Source: Lyngbya sp. HA4199-MV5 (GTDB lineage Bacteria; Cyanobacteriota; Cyanobacteriia; Leptolyngbyales; Leptolyngbyaceae). From it: DNA of 64,000 nucleotides. The first letter of the stretch is position 1; each line of letters starts with the position of its first letter. Made by a program: the position numbers and the translations under genes. Where the stretch lies: the NCBI GenBank assembly GCA_019359375.1, contig JAHHHL010000006.1, positions 123,748 to 187,747 on the forward strand. The letters are read 5' to 3'. A model generated the notes under the pieces. The model had not been told where the DNA came from, did no database searches, and saw nothing but the letters and a program-made list of their open reading frames with translations. Below, piece after piece: positions 25,795-34,815 of this stretch.

Positions 25795-26457
25795 ATGCAG
25801 ACCAGTGATGCTCTTACAGAGTCACGGCATGATCGCCTCACGACTCTCGCCCAAAACCTGAATATCCCTGACCGCGTAGCCACAGTCAGCCGCAAAACGG
25901 GTGAGACTGATGTGCAAGTGACGCTAAATCTGGACGGTACAGGGCAATGTACGGCGAAAACGGGGATTCCTTTCCTCGACCACATGCTCCATCAGATTGC
26001 CTCGCATGGGCTGCTTGACCTGGAAGTGTATGCGACTGGCGATCTTGAGATTGACGACCACCACACAAACGAAGATGTGGGCATTACGTTGGGCATGGCG
26101 CTGGCAAAAGCGCTGGGCGATCGCAAAGGCATTATGCGTTTTGGACACTTCGTTGCCCCACTGGATGAAGCCCTGGTGCAGGTCGCACTCGATTTTTCGG
26201 GTCGTCCGCACCTCAGCTATGGGTTAGAGATTCCCACTCAACGGGTTGGCACCTACGATACGCAACTGGTACGAGAATTCTTCGTGGCGATCGTCAATCA
26301 CGCTCAGATGACCCTGCACATTCGCCAGCTTGATGGTATTAACTCGCACCACATTATTGAAGCGACGTTCAAAGCTGTGGCGCGATCGCTTCGCATGGCA
26401 ACCGAAAGCGACCCTCGACGGGCACAAGCGATTCCCAGCTCTAAGGGGGTACTTTAG
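25795..26457 (+). CDS. hisB: Imidazoleglycerol-phosphate dehydratase
   Basis: Sixth step of histidine synthesis: dehydrates imidazole-glycerol phosphate to imidazole-acetol phosphate. 220 residues, the single-function form. The manganese-binding motifs are [23 protein letters not shown], and [14 protein letters not shown], with VDGTGQ-like NLDGTGQ near the start and the conserved end [10 protein letters not shown]. The first ~25 residues before [14 protein letters not shown] are variable. It stands alone. The stop codon is followed immediately by a repeat block. Confidence 0.96.
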   Translation: MQTSDALTESRHDRLTTLAQNLNIPDRVATVSRKTGETDVQVTLNLDGTGQCTAKTGIPFLDHMLHQIASHGLLDLEVYATGDLEIDDHHTNEDVGITLGMALAKALGDRKGIMRFGHFVAPLDEALVQVALDFSGRPHLSYGLEIPTQRVGTYDTQLVREFFVAIVNHAQMTLHIRQLDGINSHHIIEATFKAVARSLRMATESDPRRAQAIPSSKGVL

Positions 26458-26460
26458 GAA

Positions 26461-26624
26461 GGGGTGAGAAACAGTTGTTAGTTGTTAGTTGTTAGAGAAG
26501 AGTGGGGAATGAGGGTAGGGCTAAAGGATGAAGCTTTGAGTGCTTGCTGTCCGCTAACTCCTGACCTCTGACTCCTTCTAAGAACTAAAAACTAAAAACC
26601 AACAACTCTTTTGCCTTCTGCCTT
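26461..26624 (-). repeat. Dispersed ~165-bp repeat, copy 1 (inverted to 28740-28903)
   Basis: Contains GTTAGTTGTTAGTTGTTAG, GGGCTAAAGGATGAAGCTTT, GAGTGCTTGCTGTCCGCTAA, CTCCTGACCTCTGACTCCTT, AAAACTAAAAACCAACAACT and GCCTTCTGCC in this order. The reverse complement matches 28740-28903 over its whole length with small changes. Confidence 0.85.
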
Positions 26625-26695
26625 TCCCAATCTAGACAGATTGTAAAGAACCCCGTAACATTCAAAAACAGTATTGGCTTAGTTAATCGTGTGCT

Positions 26696-27154
26696 ATGGC
26701 TCTTAATGTTGGTGATCCGGCTCCCTTATTTAGCTTGCCGGATAGCGATGGTAAGCTCGTGAACCTGGTCGATTTGAAAGGTCGTCGTGTGGTGTTGTAT
26801 TTCTACCCACGCGATAACACTCCTGGTTGCACTAAAGAAGCGTGTAACTTTCGGGACGCTTACGCTCAATTTCAGGCGAAAGATGTAATCATTTTGGGCG
26901 TTAGTACAGACGATGCGAAGTCTCACAACAAATTTGCCACTAAGTTTGAGTTACCATTTCCACTGTTGATTGATGAGGGTGGTCAGGTTGCGGCTACCTA
27001 TGAAAGCTATGGACTCAAGAAGTTCATGGGCAAGGAGTACATGGGCATCAGTCGCAATACCTTTGTGATTGCCCCAGATGGTACGATCGAGAAGATTTAC
27101 AAGAAAGTGAAGCCTGAATCCCACGCTGAGGAAATTTTGGCAGCGCTGACTTAA
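26696..27154 (+). CDS. bcp: Thioredoxin-dependent peroxiredoxin, Bcp/PrxQ type
   Basis: 152 residues. Reduces hydrogen peroxide and organic peroxides, with electrons from thioredoxin. The peroxidatic Cys is in YFYPRDNTPGCTKEACNFRD; the second Cys five residues later (CTKEAC) is the resolving residue of the atypical two-Cys PrxQ/Bcp type. LGVSTDDAKSHNKFATKF and the STRIDE-like GISRNTFVIAPDG complete the fold. It starts at an ATG 70 bp after the repeat block and is followed at 110 bp by the Nudix gene on the same strand. Confidence 0.95.
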   Translation: MALNVGDPAPLFSLPDSDGKLVNLVDLKGRRVVLYFYPRDNTPGCTKEACNFRDAYAQFQAKDVIILGVSTDDAKSHNKFATKFELPFPLLIDEGGQVAATYESYGLKKFMGKEYMGISRNTFVIAPDGTIEKIYKKVKPESHAEEILAALT

Positions 27155-27193
27155 AGACGATCGTCACGACCCTGGATGCAAATGCCTTTGTAT

Positions 27194-27238
27194 CTGGTCA
27201 TCAGGCATTTGGTCATCAGGTGTCTGGTCATCAGGCAG
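27194..27238. repeat. 15-bp tandem repeat, three copies
   Basis: CTGGTCATCAGGCAT, TTGGTCATCAGGTGT and CTGGTCATCAGGCAG head to tail, 25 bp before the Nudix start. It could alter leader length, but no regulatory role is shown. Confidence 0.85.
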
Positions 27239-27263
27239 CCCTTTCTTAGCCAAACAGTAATCT

Positions 27264-27719
27264 ATGCGTCGGTTATGGCATTTTGGACAAGCAGTGTTAG
27301 GCATCCTGTTCCGGCATCCGGTGGCAGGCACAAGCATTATTCCAATTTTGCCGGATGGGCGCATTGTGCTGGTGCAGCGTCGTGATAACGGTCAGTGGGG
27401 GCTACCGGGCGGCATGGTTGATTGGGGAGAAGATCTGATTACAACGGTTCACCGCGAGCTAACCGAAGAAACAGGATTAGAGGTTGCCACGATTCGTCGC
27501 CTGGTTGGGGTCTATTCTTCGCCAGAGCGTGATCCCCGCATTCATTCGATCTGCGTTGTGGTGGAGGTGGAGGCACGGGGCACCATGCACATTAGCGACC
27601 CGATGGAAGTGCTGAATGTCAAAGCCTTCTCACGGGCAGACTTGCCCTTGGGTCATCTTTCGCACGACCACGATCGCCAGCTTCAGGATTACTTCAACGG
27701 ACAAACCACTCTGGCGTAG
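27264..27719 (+). CDS. Nudix hydrolase
   Basis: 151 residues. Cleaves a nucleoside diphosphate linked to another group; the substrate is not predictable here. The Nudix box is complete: GGMVDWGEDLITTVHRELTE followed by ETGL (pattern GX5EX7REUXEEXGU). The preceding NGQWGLPGG is the usual lead-in. The first ~20 residues (MRRLWHFGQAVLGILFRHP) are hydrophobic and basic, as in several cyanobacterial members. Possibly co-transcribed with the upstream peroxiredoxin. Confidence 0.88.
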   Translation: MRRLWHFGQAVLGILFRHPVAGTSIIPILPDGRIVLVQRRDNGQWGLPGGMVDWGEDLITTVHRELTEETGLEVATIRRLVGVYSSPERDPRIHSICVVVEVEARGTMHISDPMEVLNVKAFSRADLPLGHLSHDHDRQLQDYFNGQTTLA

Positions 27720-27727
27720 AAGCGTCT

Positions 27728-27813
27728 TACAGCAGTTACCGATTGGGTAAGCCACAGTCCAGAATATGGGTGTGGGGTGTGGGGTGTGGTGAATGCAAAC
27801 AAAAACGGCTCTA
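27728..27813. repeat. Inverted-repeat element with TACAGC ends (MITE-like, copy 2)
   Basis: Left end TACAGCAGTTACCGATTGGG then TAAGCCACAG. The right end read on the other strand is TAGAGCCGTTTTTGTTTGCA then TTCACCACA. Both ends match those of the element at 316-445. This copy is shorter (86 bp), with a GGGTGTGGGGTGTGGGGTGT stretch in the middle. It lies just after the Nudix stop. Confidence 0.6.
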
Positions 27814-27919
27814 GGATGAAGCATCGTTGAAGACTCTTCGCTGATGCATCTGAGTTGATGGCTTTTAAAAGTGGCGATCGACGTTTAGTATTAACTCAAA
27901 ACTCATAAATCAATGCAGG

Positions 27920-28726
27920 ATGCCTCTACCCCTCAGAAATGCTCGCATTAGGCTCACACATGGACAAATCTTCTGGCGTGAAGTGGGTCAGGGAGACACG
28001 ATCGTCTTTCTTCACGGTGCTTGGGAGGACAGCAGCCAATGGGTACCACTCATTGAGCAGTTGAGCGCAGAGTACCACTGCATCGCGCCAGACCTGCTAG
28101 GGTGTGGGGAATCAGAGCAGCCTAACGTCCATTACTCGATCGGACTTGAGGTCGCTTGTTTGGCAGAGCATTTGGATGCCTTACGCTTGCGGCGAGTGTA
28201 TGTCGTAGGAGCATCCTTAGGCGGCTGGATTGCGGCAAGCTACGCACTGAAGTATCTGGAGCAGGTCGAAGGGGTTGTGCTGCTGGCTCCAGAAGGCGTG
28301 CAGGTAGAAGGACTGAACAGGCGCTGGTGGCAAGCAAAGCTTTTGAAGCTGTCGATCGTCGGCTGGGGATTGCGATCGCTCCATTCACTCCAAAAAATCG
28401 TGCCCGATCGTAAGGTGGAACGACTGTTACAGCGACGAAAGCAACTACTTGACCACCCTGTTGCCTGCAAGCTACTCTTTCAACGACGGCGTGCCGAGCT
28501 GCGGTCAGAACAACTCCAGGAACAGTTGAAATGGCTCAAGCTGCCTGTGCTGGTACTGCAAGGGGATCACGATACTGATGATGTCAAGCGTTTGAGTCAC
28601 GCGTATGCTCAGCTTGCGCCCCAAGCCACACTACAGCAGCTACGTGGCAACAGCCAAACTCTTCTAGCAACCCAGCCAGATGTTGTAGCAGAGGTAATTC
28701 GATCGTTTGTGGGAGAAAAGGGGTAG
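27920..28726 (+). CDS. Alpha/beta-hydrolase fold protein, catalytic His not found
   Basis: 268 residues with the usual order of the fold: oxyanion segment FLHGAWEDSSQW, LLGCGESEQP, the nucleophile elbow VVGASLGGW, and the acid in LQGDHDTDD. Where relatives carry the catalytic His (a G.SH.LPE..PD-like motif), this protein has RGNSQTLLATQPDVV, with Gln in place of His. It may be inactive, use another His (for example HAYAQL), or have non-hydrolytic function. Cytoplasmic, substrate unknown. The stop lies at the edge of a repeat block. Confidence 0.8.
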   Translation: MPLPLRNARIRLTHGQIFWREVGQGDTIVFLHGAWEDSSQWVPLIEQLSAEYHCIAPDLLGCGESEQPNVHYSIGLEVACLAEHLDALRLRRVYVVGASLGGWIAASYALKYLEQVEGVVLLAPEGVQVEGLNRRWWQAKLLKLSIVGWGLRSLHSLQKIVPDRKVERLLQRRKQLLDHPVACKLLFQRRRAELRSEQLQEQLKWLKLPVLVLQGDHDTDDVKRLSHAYAQLAPQATLQQLRGNSQTLLATQPDVVAEVIRSFVGEKG

Positions 28727-28739
28727 GGAGCAAGGCATA

Positions 28740-28903
28740 AGGCAGAAGAGTTGTTGGTTGTTAGTTTTTAGTTTTTAGAAGGAGTCAGAAGTCAGGAGTG
28801 AGCGGACAGCGCGCACTCAAAGCTTCAGCCTTTAGCCCTACTCCCTACTCTCCCCTCTTCTCTAATAACCAACAACCAACAACTGTCTCTCACCCCTCAC
28901 CCC
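28740..28903 (+). repeat. Dispersed ~165-bp repeat, copy 2 (inverted to 26461-26624)
   Basis: Reads GGCAGAAGAGTTGTTGGTTG, TTAGTTTTTAGAAGGAGTCA, GAGCGGACAGCGCGCACTCA, AAGCTTCAGCCTTTAGCCCT and AACCAACAACCAACAACTGT in order, the reverse complement of copy 1 with scattered differences. It fills the gap between two convergent genes (alpha/beta-hydrolase and coaX). Confidence 0.85.
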
Positions 28904-29663
28904 TCACCGATCGCAGTCCCCAAAAAATCAACTGCGGCTCGATGGTGACTTTGCTAGCCAGGGCAGGATCGTAAGCGGTGAGATAAGCATGGAGTCGATC
29001 GCGATCGCCGCCTCTGAGCAGCACTGGGCTACCGGGAAACTGCTGCCACCAGGTGGTGATAAAGTCTCGTATCCCTGCCAGAAGTGTGTAGAGGATGCCG
29101 CTGGCGATCGCGTCTGTTGTATTGAGTGCCCAGCGGTATGGTAGGTGATGCTGCGCGGTAAGGTGGTCTCTTACATCAGGTAAAGCCGCTGTTGCTTGAT
29201 TGAGGGACTGTAACTGTAACCCTAGCCCTGGCAAAATGGCTCCACCGACAAGCTGTTTGCTATCTGCTCCTGTAAAGGTCAGCGCCGTGCCTGCATCAAT
29301 GACCAAAACGGGACTGCCAACAGTGGCGATCGCGCCCCATACTGCCAGCACACGATCGATCCCCAGCGTTGGATACACTCCCTTAAGCGGGACTTGTTCT
29401 AGCGTGACGAAGTGGACAAACGGATAACGTTCCCACAATTGAGATTGCGCTGACACGACAGAGGCAATGTAAAGAGCAGGTTTCTGGGTGAATTGAGTCT
29501 TAATGACCTGCTGTACTTCAACGGGAGAAAGATGAGGGGTGTTCCAGGTGCGATGGAGGTCGTTGCCGATGAATTCTGCCCAATGTAGGCGCGAGTTACC
29601 GATCGACAGCGCAAACCAGCGATCGGAGAGCACTTCAGCTTCTGGGGCATCAAACCGTTCCAT
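28890..29663 (-). CDS. coaX: Type III pantothenate kinase
   Basis: 257 residues. First step of coenzyme A synthesis, pantothenate to 4'-phosphopantothenate, using ATP and a monovalent cation. CoaX motifs are present: ALSIGNSRLHWAEF (phosphate loop), VIDAGTALTFTG, the conserved GGAILPGLGLQLQSLNQATA, NTTDAIASGI and LLRGGD. The start MERFDAPEAEVLSDRWFALS has a short variable lead, as in other cyanobacteria. The last codons overlap the low-complexity repeat that lies between this gene and its convergent neighbour. Confidence 0.93.
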   Translation of the reverse strand: MERFDAPEAEVLSDRWFALSIGNSRLHWAEFIGNDLHRTWNTPHLSPVEVQQVIKTQFTQKPALYIASVVSAQSQLWERYPFVHFVTLEQVPLKGVYPTLGIDRVLAVWGAIATVGSPVLVIDAGTALTFTGADSKQLVGGAILPGLGLQLQSLNQATAALPDVRDHLTAQHHLPYRWALNTTDAIASGILYTLLAGIRDFITTWWQQFPGSPVLLRGGDRDRLHAYLTAYDPALASKVTIEPQLIFWGLRSVRGEG

Positions 29664-29812
29664 GCGCTCTCATCTCTTTGTGCGGCGATCGAGAAATGTG
29701 TTTACGCCATTAACACCCTACACGTTCAGAATGTGGTTATCTCACCGAATAGGTGTTCATATTCGTGCAAGAATATCGACTTGAGTGAACAACGGTGCAT
29801 GTCCCTCTAGGC

Positions 29813-29857
29813 GTTACTCACACTAGGAGTAACTCACAGACTTTCTCATGGTGAGAA
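29813..29857. promoter_or_regulatory. Two short hairpins upstream of the GAF gene
   Basis: GTTACTC-ACACTAG-GAGTAAC (29813-29833) is a perfect 7-bp inverted repeat. TTCTCA-TGG-TGAGAA (29843-29857) is a second, 6-bp one. They lie 45-90 bp before the GAF gene start. They could be an operator or leader structure, but nothing in the window shows which regulator would bind. Confidence 0.3.
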
Positions 29858-29901
29858 GGTGGGAACTTGCGTAGTGTTCTAGGTGTGTGAAGGGATAGAC
29901 G

Positions 29902-30465
29902 ATGAAAGAGAAGCCCTTACCTGAGGCGTTAGACCGTCTTTTTGAGCCATTTACGGAGCCAAACAATCTCTTTACAGCGTTGGTGTCAGCCCTGGGAGCG
30001 GTACTGCCGTGTGATCGCTGCTTCCTTTATTTACGGGAGCCAACACAAAAGCGAGGCATCATTACCCACTGCTGGTCATGTGATGGTCACGACGCAGAAA
30101 CATGGCTTGGAGCCGACTGGTTAGAAGACCCCAGCGCGCCTGAAGATCCGCTCATGACGATCGCCCTGCGTACTCCGGTTGCCGTGTTTGTGGATGATGT
30201 TGAAACCACGAGTCATGAGGTGGTCGATCGCGCTTACGAGCGGGAGAAATTTCGTCACCGAGCACTGGTTCACGCACCCATTTATGACGATCATTTGCTC
30301 ATCGGTATTTTGGAGTGTTCTATCTTTGCAGAGCCGCGAGTCTGGACAGAGGGCGATCGTCAACTCATCGCTTGCCTGCAAGCAAAGCTCACGGAGCCAG
30401 CAAACACTTATATTGAGCAATACCAGCCTTTTAAGTACTTATGGGAAGGCAGATCCAACGGTTAA
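29902..30465 (+). CDS. GAF domain protein, 187 aa
   Basis: Almost the whole protein is one GAF domain: FEPFTEPNNLFTALVSALGA, DRCFLYLREP, ITHCWSC, VAVFVDDVETTS, HRALVHAPIYDDHLLIGILE and the closing LIACLQAKLTEP. Such domains bind small molecules, haem or bilins, or only form dimers. A chromophore Cys cannot be assigned; CDRCF and HCWSC are the Cys positions. No output domain follows, so it would act through a partner. A GAAGGGATAG ribosome binding site precedes the ATG. cynS follows after 236 bp on the same strand. Confidence 0.8.
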   Translation: MKEKPLPEALDRLFEPFTEPNNLFTALVSALGAVLPCDRCFLYLREPTQKRGIITHCWSCDGHDAETWLGADWLEDPSAPEDPLMTIALRTPVAVFVDDVETTSHEVVDRAYEREKFRHRALVHAPIYDDHLLIGILECSIFAEPRVWTEGDRQLIACLQAKLTEPANTYIEQYQPFKYLWEGRSNG

Positions 30466-30701
30466 AGCAGAAAGGTTTAACGTGTTCAGAGGCTGCGATC
30501 GCTGAAAGTCTGTATTCCATTACACTACCGAGTCCTCATAGTACCGCTAGAAACTAACCATACGCGTCAAAAACTCTCTTCATGACTCAGTTCATTTTCT
30601 CAATCAGGCAGCGATGGCAAGCGTGTTGGTGATTAAAGATGAGCGTCAATGATGGGAAAACGCACCCCTTGCATTAGTCAAACTGCCTGAAAGGAAACAT
30701 T

Positions 30702-31151
30702 ATGTCAGATATTGAAATTCCGACCATTACTGAGAAACTACTTGCCGCTAAGCAGGCAAAAGGACTCACCTTTACCGATTTGGAACAAGCGATCGGTCGG
30801 GATGAGGTGTGGATTGCAGCCGTGTTCTATCGGCAAGCCAGCCCCTCAGAAGATGAAGCCAGTAAGCTACTCAGTGCTTTAGGACTGAGTGCTGATCTTA
30901 TCCCTGCCTTGACCGCTTCTTCCGTCAAAGGCTTGGGACCGATCGTACCCACCGATCCGCTCATCTACCGCTTCTACGAAATCATGCAGGTGTATGGTAT
31001 GCCGATCAAAGCAATCATTCACGAAAAGTTTGGCGATGGCATCATGAGCGCGATCGATTTCACCCTGGACATCGAAAAAGAAGTCGATCCCAAGGGCGAT
31101 CGGGTCATAATCACCATGAACGGCAAGTTCTTACCCTACAAGAAGTGGTAG
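30702..31151 (+). CDS. cynS: Cyanate hydratase (cyanase)
   Basis: 149 residues. Converts cyanate and bicarbonate to carbon dioxide and carbamate, which breaks down to ammonia and CO2. The N-terminal helix-turn-helix-like domain ([20 protein letters not shown]) and the C-terminal catalytic domain are complete. The active-site Arg and Glu are in [13 protein letters not shown] and the Ser in [22 protein letters not shown] encodes the conserved [17 protein letters not shown] seven bases before the ATG is a good ribosome binding site. No cynABD transporter genes are adjacent. In cyanobacteria the gene is often under NtcA; I did not find a clean GTA-N8-TAC upstream. Confidence 0.97.
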   Translation: MSDIEIPTITEKLLAAKQAKGLTFTDLEQAIGRDEVWIAAVFYRQASPSEDEASKLLSALGLSADLIPALTASSVKGLGPIVPTDPLIYRFYEIMQVYGMPIKAIIHEKFGDGIMSAIDFTLDIEKEVDPKGDRVIITMNGKFLPYKKW

Positions 31152-31200
31152 CCAACCGTTGAATGTCACCTTGGCTGCCCTATGCGGTGCAGCCTCTAAT

Positions 31201-31752
31201 TCACTGCTTGCCAAAGCGCAATTTCATCAATTGCTGTTGTGCAGCGGGATCTAAAGCGTGGGCAAGGAACCGAGTGGAGGGCTTTTTGGATGTTTTTTGC
31301 TGGCGCTGTACTCGACGCGCGATCGCCTCCACTTCTGCACCTAACCGCTCAGCGGATAGCCACTCTGCCCCGTAACCCACAACCGTTAGCTGCTGTGCGC
31401 GATCGGAGGTTGCGACGATGAGCCGCTGCTGAAATTTTCGCAGGTCGTAGCGAAAGTCAGCGCAGGCTTTTTCAATATAAGTATCGGCAGTCTGTCCAAA
31501 ATCTGTGTAGCAAACAGATAGGTTAGGGGTAATGACTTCGCGGCTACTACCAGTCTCCCGATATTGAGAATCAAAGATGATCTGGGTATCAAACCCTTGA
31601 AACGCACTGTAGCCTGCTAATGCCTCCACCAACTGACGACGTGCAGGTTCCAACCCATCACGATCGCGGATTTGCCGCAAGTCAGCCCACAGCCCGACGA
31701 CATTGTAGCCATCGACCAAGAGCACAGCTTGGGGAGACGATCGTCGCGGCAT
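31201..31752 (-). CDS. YacP-like NYN domain protein
   Basis: 183 residues. VLLVDGYNVVGLW near the start, IIFDSQYRE, VCYTDFGQTADTYIEKAC and LIVATSDRAQQ are the conserved acidic and strand motifs of the NYN/PIN-like YacP family. Relatives (Bacillus Rae1/YacP) are ribosome-associated endoribonucleases. The C-terminal basic tail (RRVQRQQKTSKKPSTRFLAH) could bind RNA. It is convergent with cynS and divergent from the topoisomerase gene. Confidence 0.88.
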   Translation of the reverse strand: MPRRSSPQAVLLVDGYNVVGLWADLRQIRDRDGLEPARRQLVEALAGYSAFQGFDTQIIFDSQYRETGSSREVITPNLSVCYTDFGQTADTYIEKACADFRYDLRKFQQRLIVATSDRAQQLTVVGYGAEWLSAERLGAEVEAIARRVQRQQKTSKKPSTRFLAHALDPAAQQQLMKLRFGKQ

Positions 31753-32022
31753 AGCTAAAAATCAAAGGGCGTGATTGGCATTCGCTTAACCTCAGACTCA
31801 TTCAATCATCACACATTTTGTTGAGTTCTGTTACAAACCGTTTGGACAATACCAAACCTTTTTGAACCAAGAGCACCCAGTGTACCCACATCCGGCTTCT
31901 GAATCTGAATGCACGCAGACGACTTGAATCTTGCGTGAAAAACTATACTGCTGTGCAGATTTCAACCTGGTTGAACTTCGTTAAAAGAAAGGAGTGAACA
32001 ATCTTTTACTTCTTAACAGTCC

Positions 32023-33177
32023 ATGCAGCGTAAGGTTCAGAAACGGACGACTCAAGCGCGATCGCGTCAAAAGCGATCCCTGCAAAAGCATCTGCGAGCA
32101 GTGACAACCGCCGACCCGATCAAATCAGCAGAGGAAATCGGCTTGCGGTACGTTGTAGACAATATTCCCGGCATTCAGCGCAAACGTTCTGGTAAGAAAG
32201 GGTTTGCCTATTTTGAACCCAATGGCGATCGCATTCGTGATCCAGACGAAATTCGCCGCATTAATGCGCTAGCCATTCCGCCAGCCTACAAGAATGTGTG
32301 GATTTGTCCCTTTGCTAACGGGCATTTGCAAGCAACCGGGCGCGATGCCAAAGGACGCAAGCAATATCGCTATCACCCACTGTGGCGCACGATTCGCGAT
32401 CAAAGCAAATTCACTCGGTTGCTTGTGTTTAGCCAATCGCTACCGCAAATTCGGCAACGTTTGGAGCACGATCTGTCGTTACCAGGTTTACCAAAAGAAA
32501 AAGTACTGGCTGCGATCGTTCGCCTCATGGAGCTGACTCGCGTTCGCGTTGGCAATGAAGAATACGCTCGCTCTAACCAATCCTATGGTTTAACAACATT
32601 GCGAGACGAACACGTTGATATTACAGGCTCCAAAATTCAATTTCAATTTCGCGGTAAAAGTGGTGTTGAACACGATATTGAGCTGAACGATAAACGCTTG
32701 GCTAAAATCGTTAAGCGATGTCAGGATATTCCTGGTCAGGAGTTATTTCAATATCGGGATGAAGCGGGGCAGTATCAGACGATCGACTCTGGCACCGTTA
32801 ACAGTTATTTGAAAACCATTACTGAGCAAGATTTTACAGCTAAAGATTTTCGCACCTGGGCAGGCACAGTACTAGCGGCATCAGAGCTTACAGACATTGG
32901 CACCTTCACCTCCGAAACAGCGGCGAAGAAGAACATCGTTCAGGCAGTCAAAACAGTCGCTTCCTATCTCAGAAACCGTCCGGCAACGTGTCGCAAATAC
33001 TACGTTCATCCAGCCATCTTAGACGCATATCTGGATGAATCATTGCATCAAATTATGCAAAAACATGCTGCGATCGTGGTTGAAAATAGCCTTGCCTTGA
33101 AACCTGAAGAACTAGCCGTTGTTGCCGTGTTGGAACAGCAGTTGATGCGCGAACTACAGTCGCCGATCGCCTCCTGA
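32023..33177 (+). CDS. DNA topoisomerase IB (bacterial, poxvirus-like)
   Basis: 384 residues. Relaxes supercoiled DNA through a 3'-phosphotyrosyl bond without ATP. The N-terminal domain ([40 protein letters not shown]) and the catalytic domain are complete. Catalytic residues are an Arg in [14 protein letters not shown], a Lys in FRGKSG, Arg/His-region KDFRTWAGT, and the nucleophile Tyr in [14 protein letters not shown]. The first ~35 residues are very basic ([19 protein letters not shown]), as expected for DNA contact. Stand-alone gene; scattered in bacteria and probably spread by transfer. Confidence 0.9.
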   Translation: MQRKVQKRTTQARSRQKRSLQKHLRAVTTADPIKSAEEIGLRYVVDNIPGIQRKRSGKKGFAYFEPNGDRIRDPDEIRRINALAIPPAYKNVWICPFANGHLQATGRDAKGRKQYRYHPLWRTIRDQSKFTRLLVFSQSLPQIRQRLEHDLSLPGLPKEKVLAAIVRLMELTRVRVGNEEYARSNQSYGLTTLRDEHVDITGSKIQFQFRGKSGVEHDIELNDKRLAKIVKRCQDIPGQELFQYRDEAGQYQTIDSGTVNSYLKTITEQDFTAKDFRTWAGTVLAASELTDIGTFTSETAAKKNIVQAVKTVASYLRNRPATCRKYYVHPAILDAYLDESLHQIMQKHAAIVVENSLALKPEELAVVAVLEQQLMRELQSPIAS

Positions 33178-33385
33178 AAAGGCGGGGAACGGGGAACGGG
33201 AAAGGGGGAAAGGTTTATCGATCAGCTCCTTCGTCTTTTCTATTTCGCCGTTCGCCCCTGATCGATCGACAACTTCTTCAAATCGAATTGGTATAACTCG
33301 GTATCTGTTGTCGCTCAAACCCAAAAGACTACTGACCATTAAGCGGTACGATGAAACATGCAAAATGAGGAACTTCGACGCTGCT

Positions 33386-34759
33386 ATGCCCAACGCGTAT
33401 GTCATTGGTCTTGGAAAATCGGGAATGGCCGCCGCTCGATTACTTAAACGCGAAGGATGGCACGTCACCGTTAGCGATGCGGGTATCTCTGATAGTTTGC
33501 GCCAGCAGCAGCAGCAACTTGCAGCCGAGCAGATCCCTGTTAAGCTCAGTGAATCATTTAGCCCTCAGCACGTTGAGACCTTAGCACAGTCTCTCCAGCG
33601 AATCGTCGTTAGCCCTGGTGTTCCCTGGGATCTGCCGGGTCTGGTGCGTGCCAGAGAACTTGGTATGGAAACGATCGGTGAAACCGAATTGGCGTGGCAA
33701 CATCTAAAAAATTGCCCCTGGGTCGGCATTACAGGCACCAACGGTAAAACAACCACCACTGCACTCATTGCCGCCATCTTTCAAGCCGCAGGGCTACATG
33801 CGCCTGCTTTTGGCAATATTGGCTATGCTGCTTGCGAAGTGGCGCTAGAGGAGAAGAAGCCTGATTGGGCGATCGCCGAACTCAGCAGTTATCAAATCGA
33901 ATCTTCGCCCTCGATCGCGCCTCGCATTGGCGTATGGACAACCTTCACGCCCGATCATCTGAGTCGCCACAAAACGTTGGAGCGTTACTGCGAAATCAAG
34001 TCACACCTGCTGAGCCAATCTCATCAGCAGATCTTCAATGGAGACGACCCGTTTCTACAAAATCTGGGTACGCAACAGCTTGCTCCCGTGCGCTCAGATG
34101 CCTGCTGGACAAGTGTAACGGGCAAGACTATGTTAACCAATGGTTCCGCTCAGAGTGTTTACATCGAAGATGCCTGGGTGCGCACACCGACCGAACTGAT
34201 TTTGCCGGTGAGTCTGCTGCGGATGCCCGGAGCGCATAATCGGCAGAACCTTCTGATGGCAGTTGCCGCTGCAAAATTGGCAGGCATCGACAAACACGCG
34301 ATCGCCCATGCGATCGCCACCTTCCCTGGTGTACCCCACCGTCTGGAGCATATTCGCACCTGGCAAGGCATCGACTTCATCAACGACAGCAAAGCCACCA
34401 ACTACGATGCGGCAGAAGTTGGGTTGTCAGCCGTGAAACATCCTGTCATTCTCATCGCGGGTGGCGAAGCAAAACAAGGTGACGATCACGCCTGGATTGC
34501 CGCCATTCAAGCCAGAGCCGCTACGGTTCTGCTGATTGGCAACGCAGCTTCTGCCTTTGCTGAACGCTTACACCAGGTTGGCTACACCACCGTTGAAATT
34601 GTAGAGACGATGGAACAAGCCGTCACACAATCGACGACGCTTGCCAAACAGTATCAAATCCCTGTCGTGCTCCTTTCCCCCGCCTGCGCCAGTTTCGACC
34701 AGTACCAAAACTTTGAACAGCGCGGTGATCACTTTCGCACACTGTGTAAGGCGTTGTAG
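33386..34759 (+). CDS. murD: UDP-N-acetylmuramoyl-L-alanine--D-glutamate ligase
   Basis: 457 residues from the ATG at 33386 ([20 protein letters not shown]). The earlier ATGs add residues not seen in relatives. Adds D-Glu to UDP-MurNAc-L-Ala in cytoplasmic peptidoglycan synthesis. The ATP loop is [18 protein letters not shown]; the middle domain has AELSSYQIE and TPDHLSRH, then [20 protein letters not shown], and the C-terminal domain has [17 protein letters not shown] and [19 protein letters not shown]. All are standard. It stands apart from other mur genes, as usual in cyanobacteria. Confidence 0.95.
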   Translation: MPNAYVIGLGKSGMAAARLLKREGWHVTVSDAGISDSLRQQQQQLAAEQIPVKLSESFSPQHVETLAQSLQRIVVSPGVPWDLPGLVRARELGMETIGETELAWQHLKNCPWVGITGTNGKTTTTALIAAIFQAAGLHAPAFGNIGYAACEVALEEKKPDWAIAELSSYQIESSPSIAPRIGVWTTFTPDHLSRHKTLERYCEIKSHLLSQSHQQIFNGDDPFLQNLGTQQLAPVRSDACWTSVTGKTMLTNGSAQSVYIEDAWVRTPTELILPVSLLRMPGAHNRQNLLMAVAAAKLAGIDKHAIAHAIATFPGVPHRLEHIRTWQGIDFINDSKATNYDAAEVGLSAVKHPVILIAGGEAKQGDDHAWIAAIQARAATVLLIGNAASAFAERLHQVGYTTVEIVETMEQAVTQSTTLAKQYQIPVVLLSPACASFDQYQNFEQRGDHFRTLCKAL

Positions 34760-34784
34760 ATAGGAGATCTCTACACAAAGAAGC

Positions 34785-34815
34785 ACACCTTATTAAATTC
34801 GCGTTTCTAAGGTGT
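34785..34815. terminator. Possible bidirectional terminator between convergent genes
   Basis: ACACCTTA (34785-34792) pairs with TAAGGTGT (34808-34815) across a 15-nt AT-rich loop, in the 47-bp gap between the murD stop and the convergent pentapeptide gene. There is no clear U-tract, so this is tentative. Confidence 0.3.

Noticed and set aside
30481-30701. Possible NtcA site upstream of cynS
   Set aside because: The best candidate, GTATTCCATTAC, has six bases between GTA and TAC rather than eight, and no clean GTA-N8-TAC is present.
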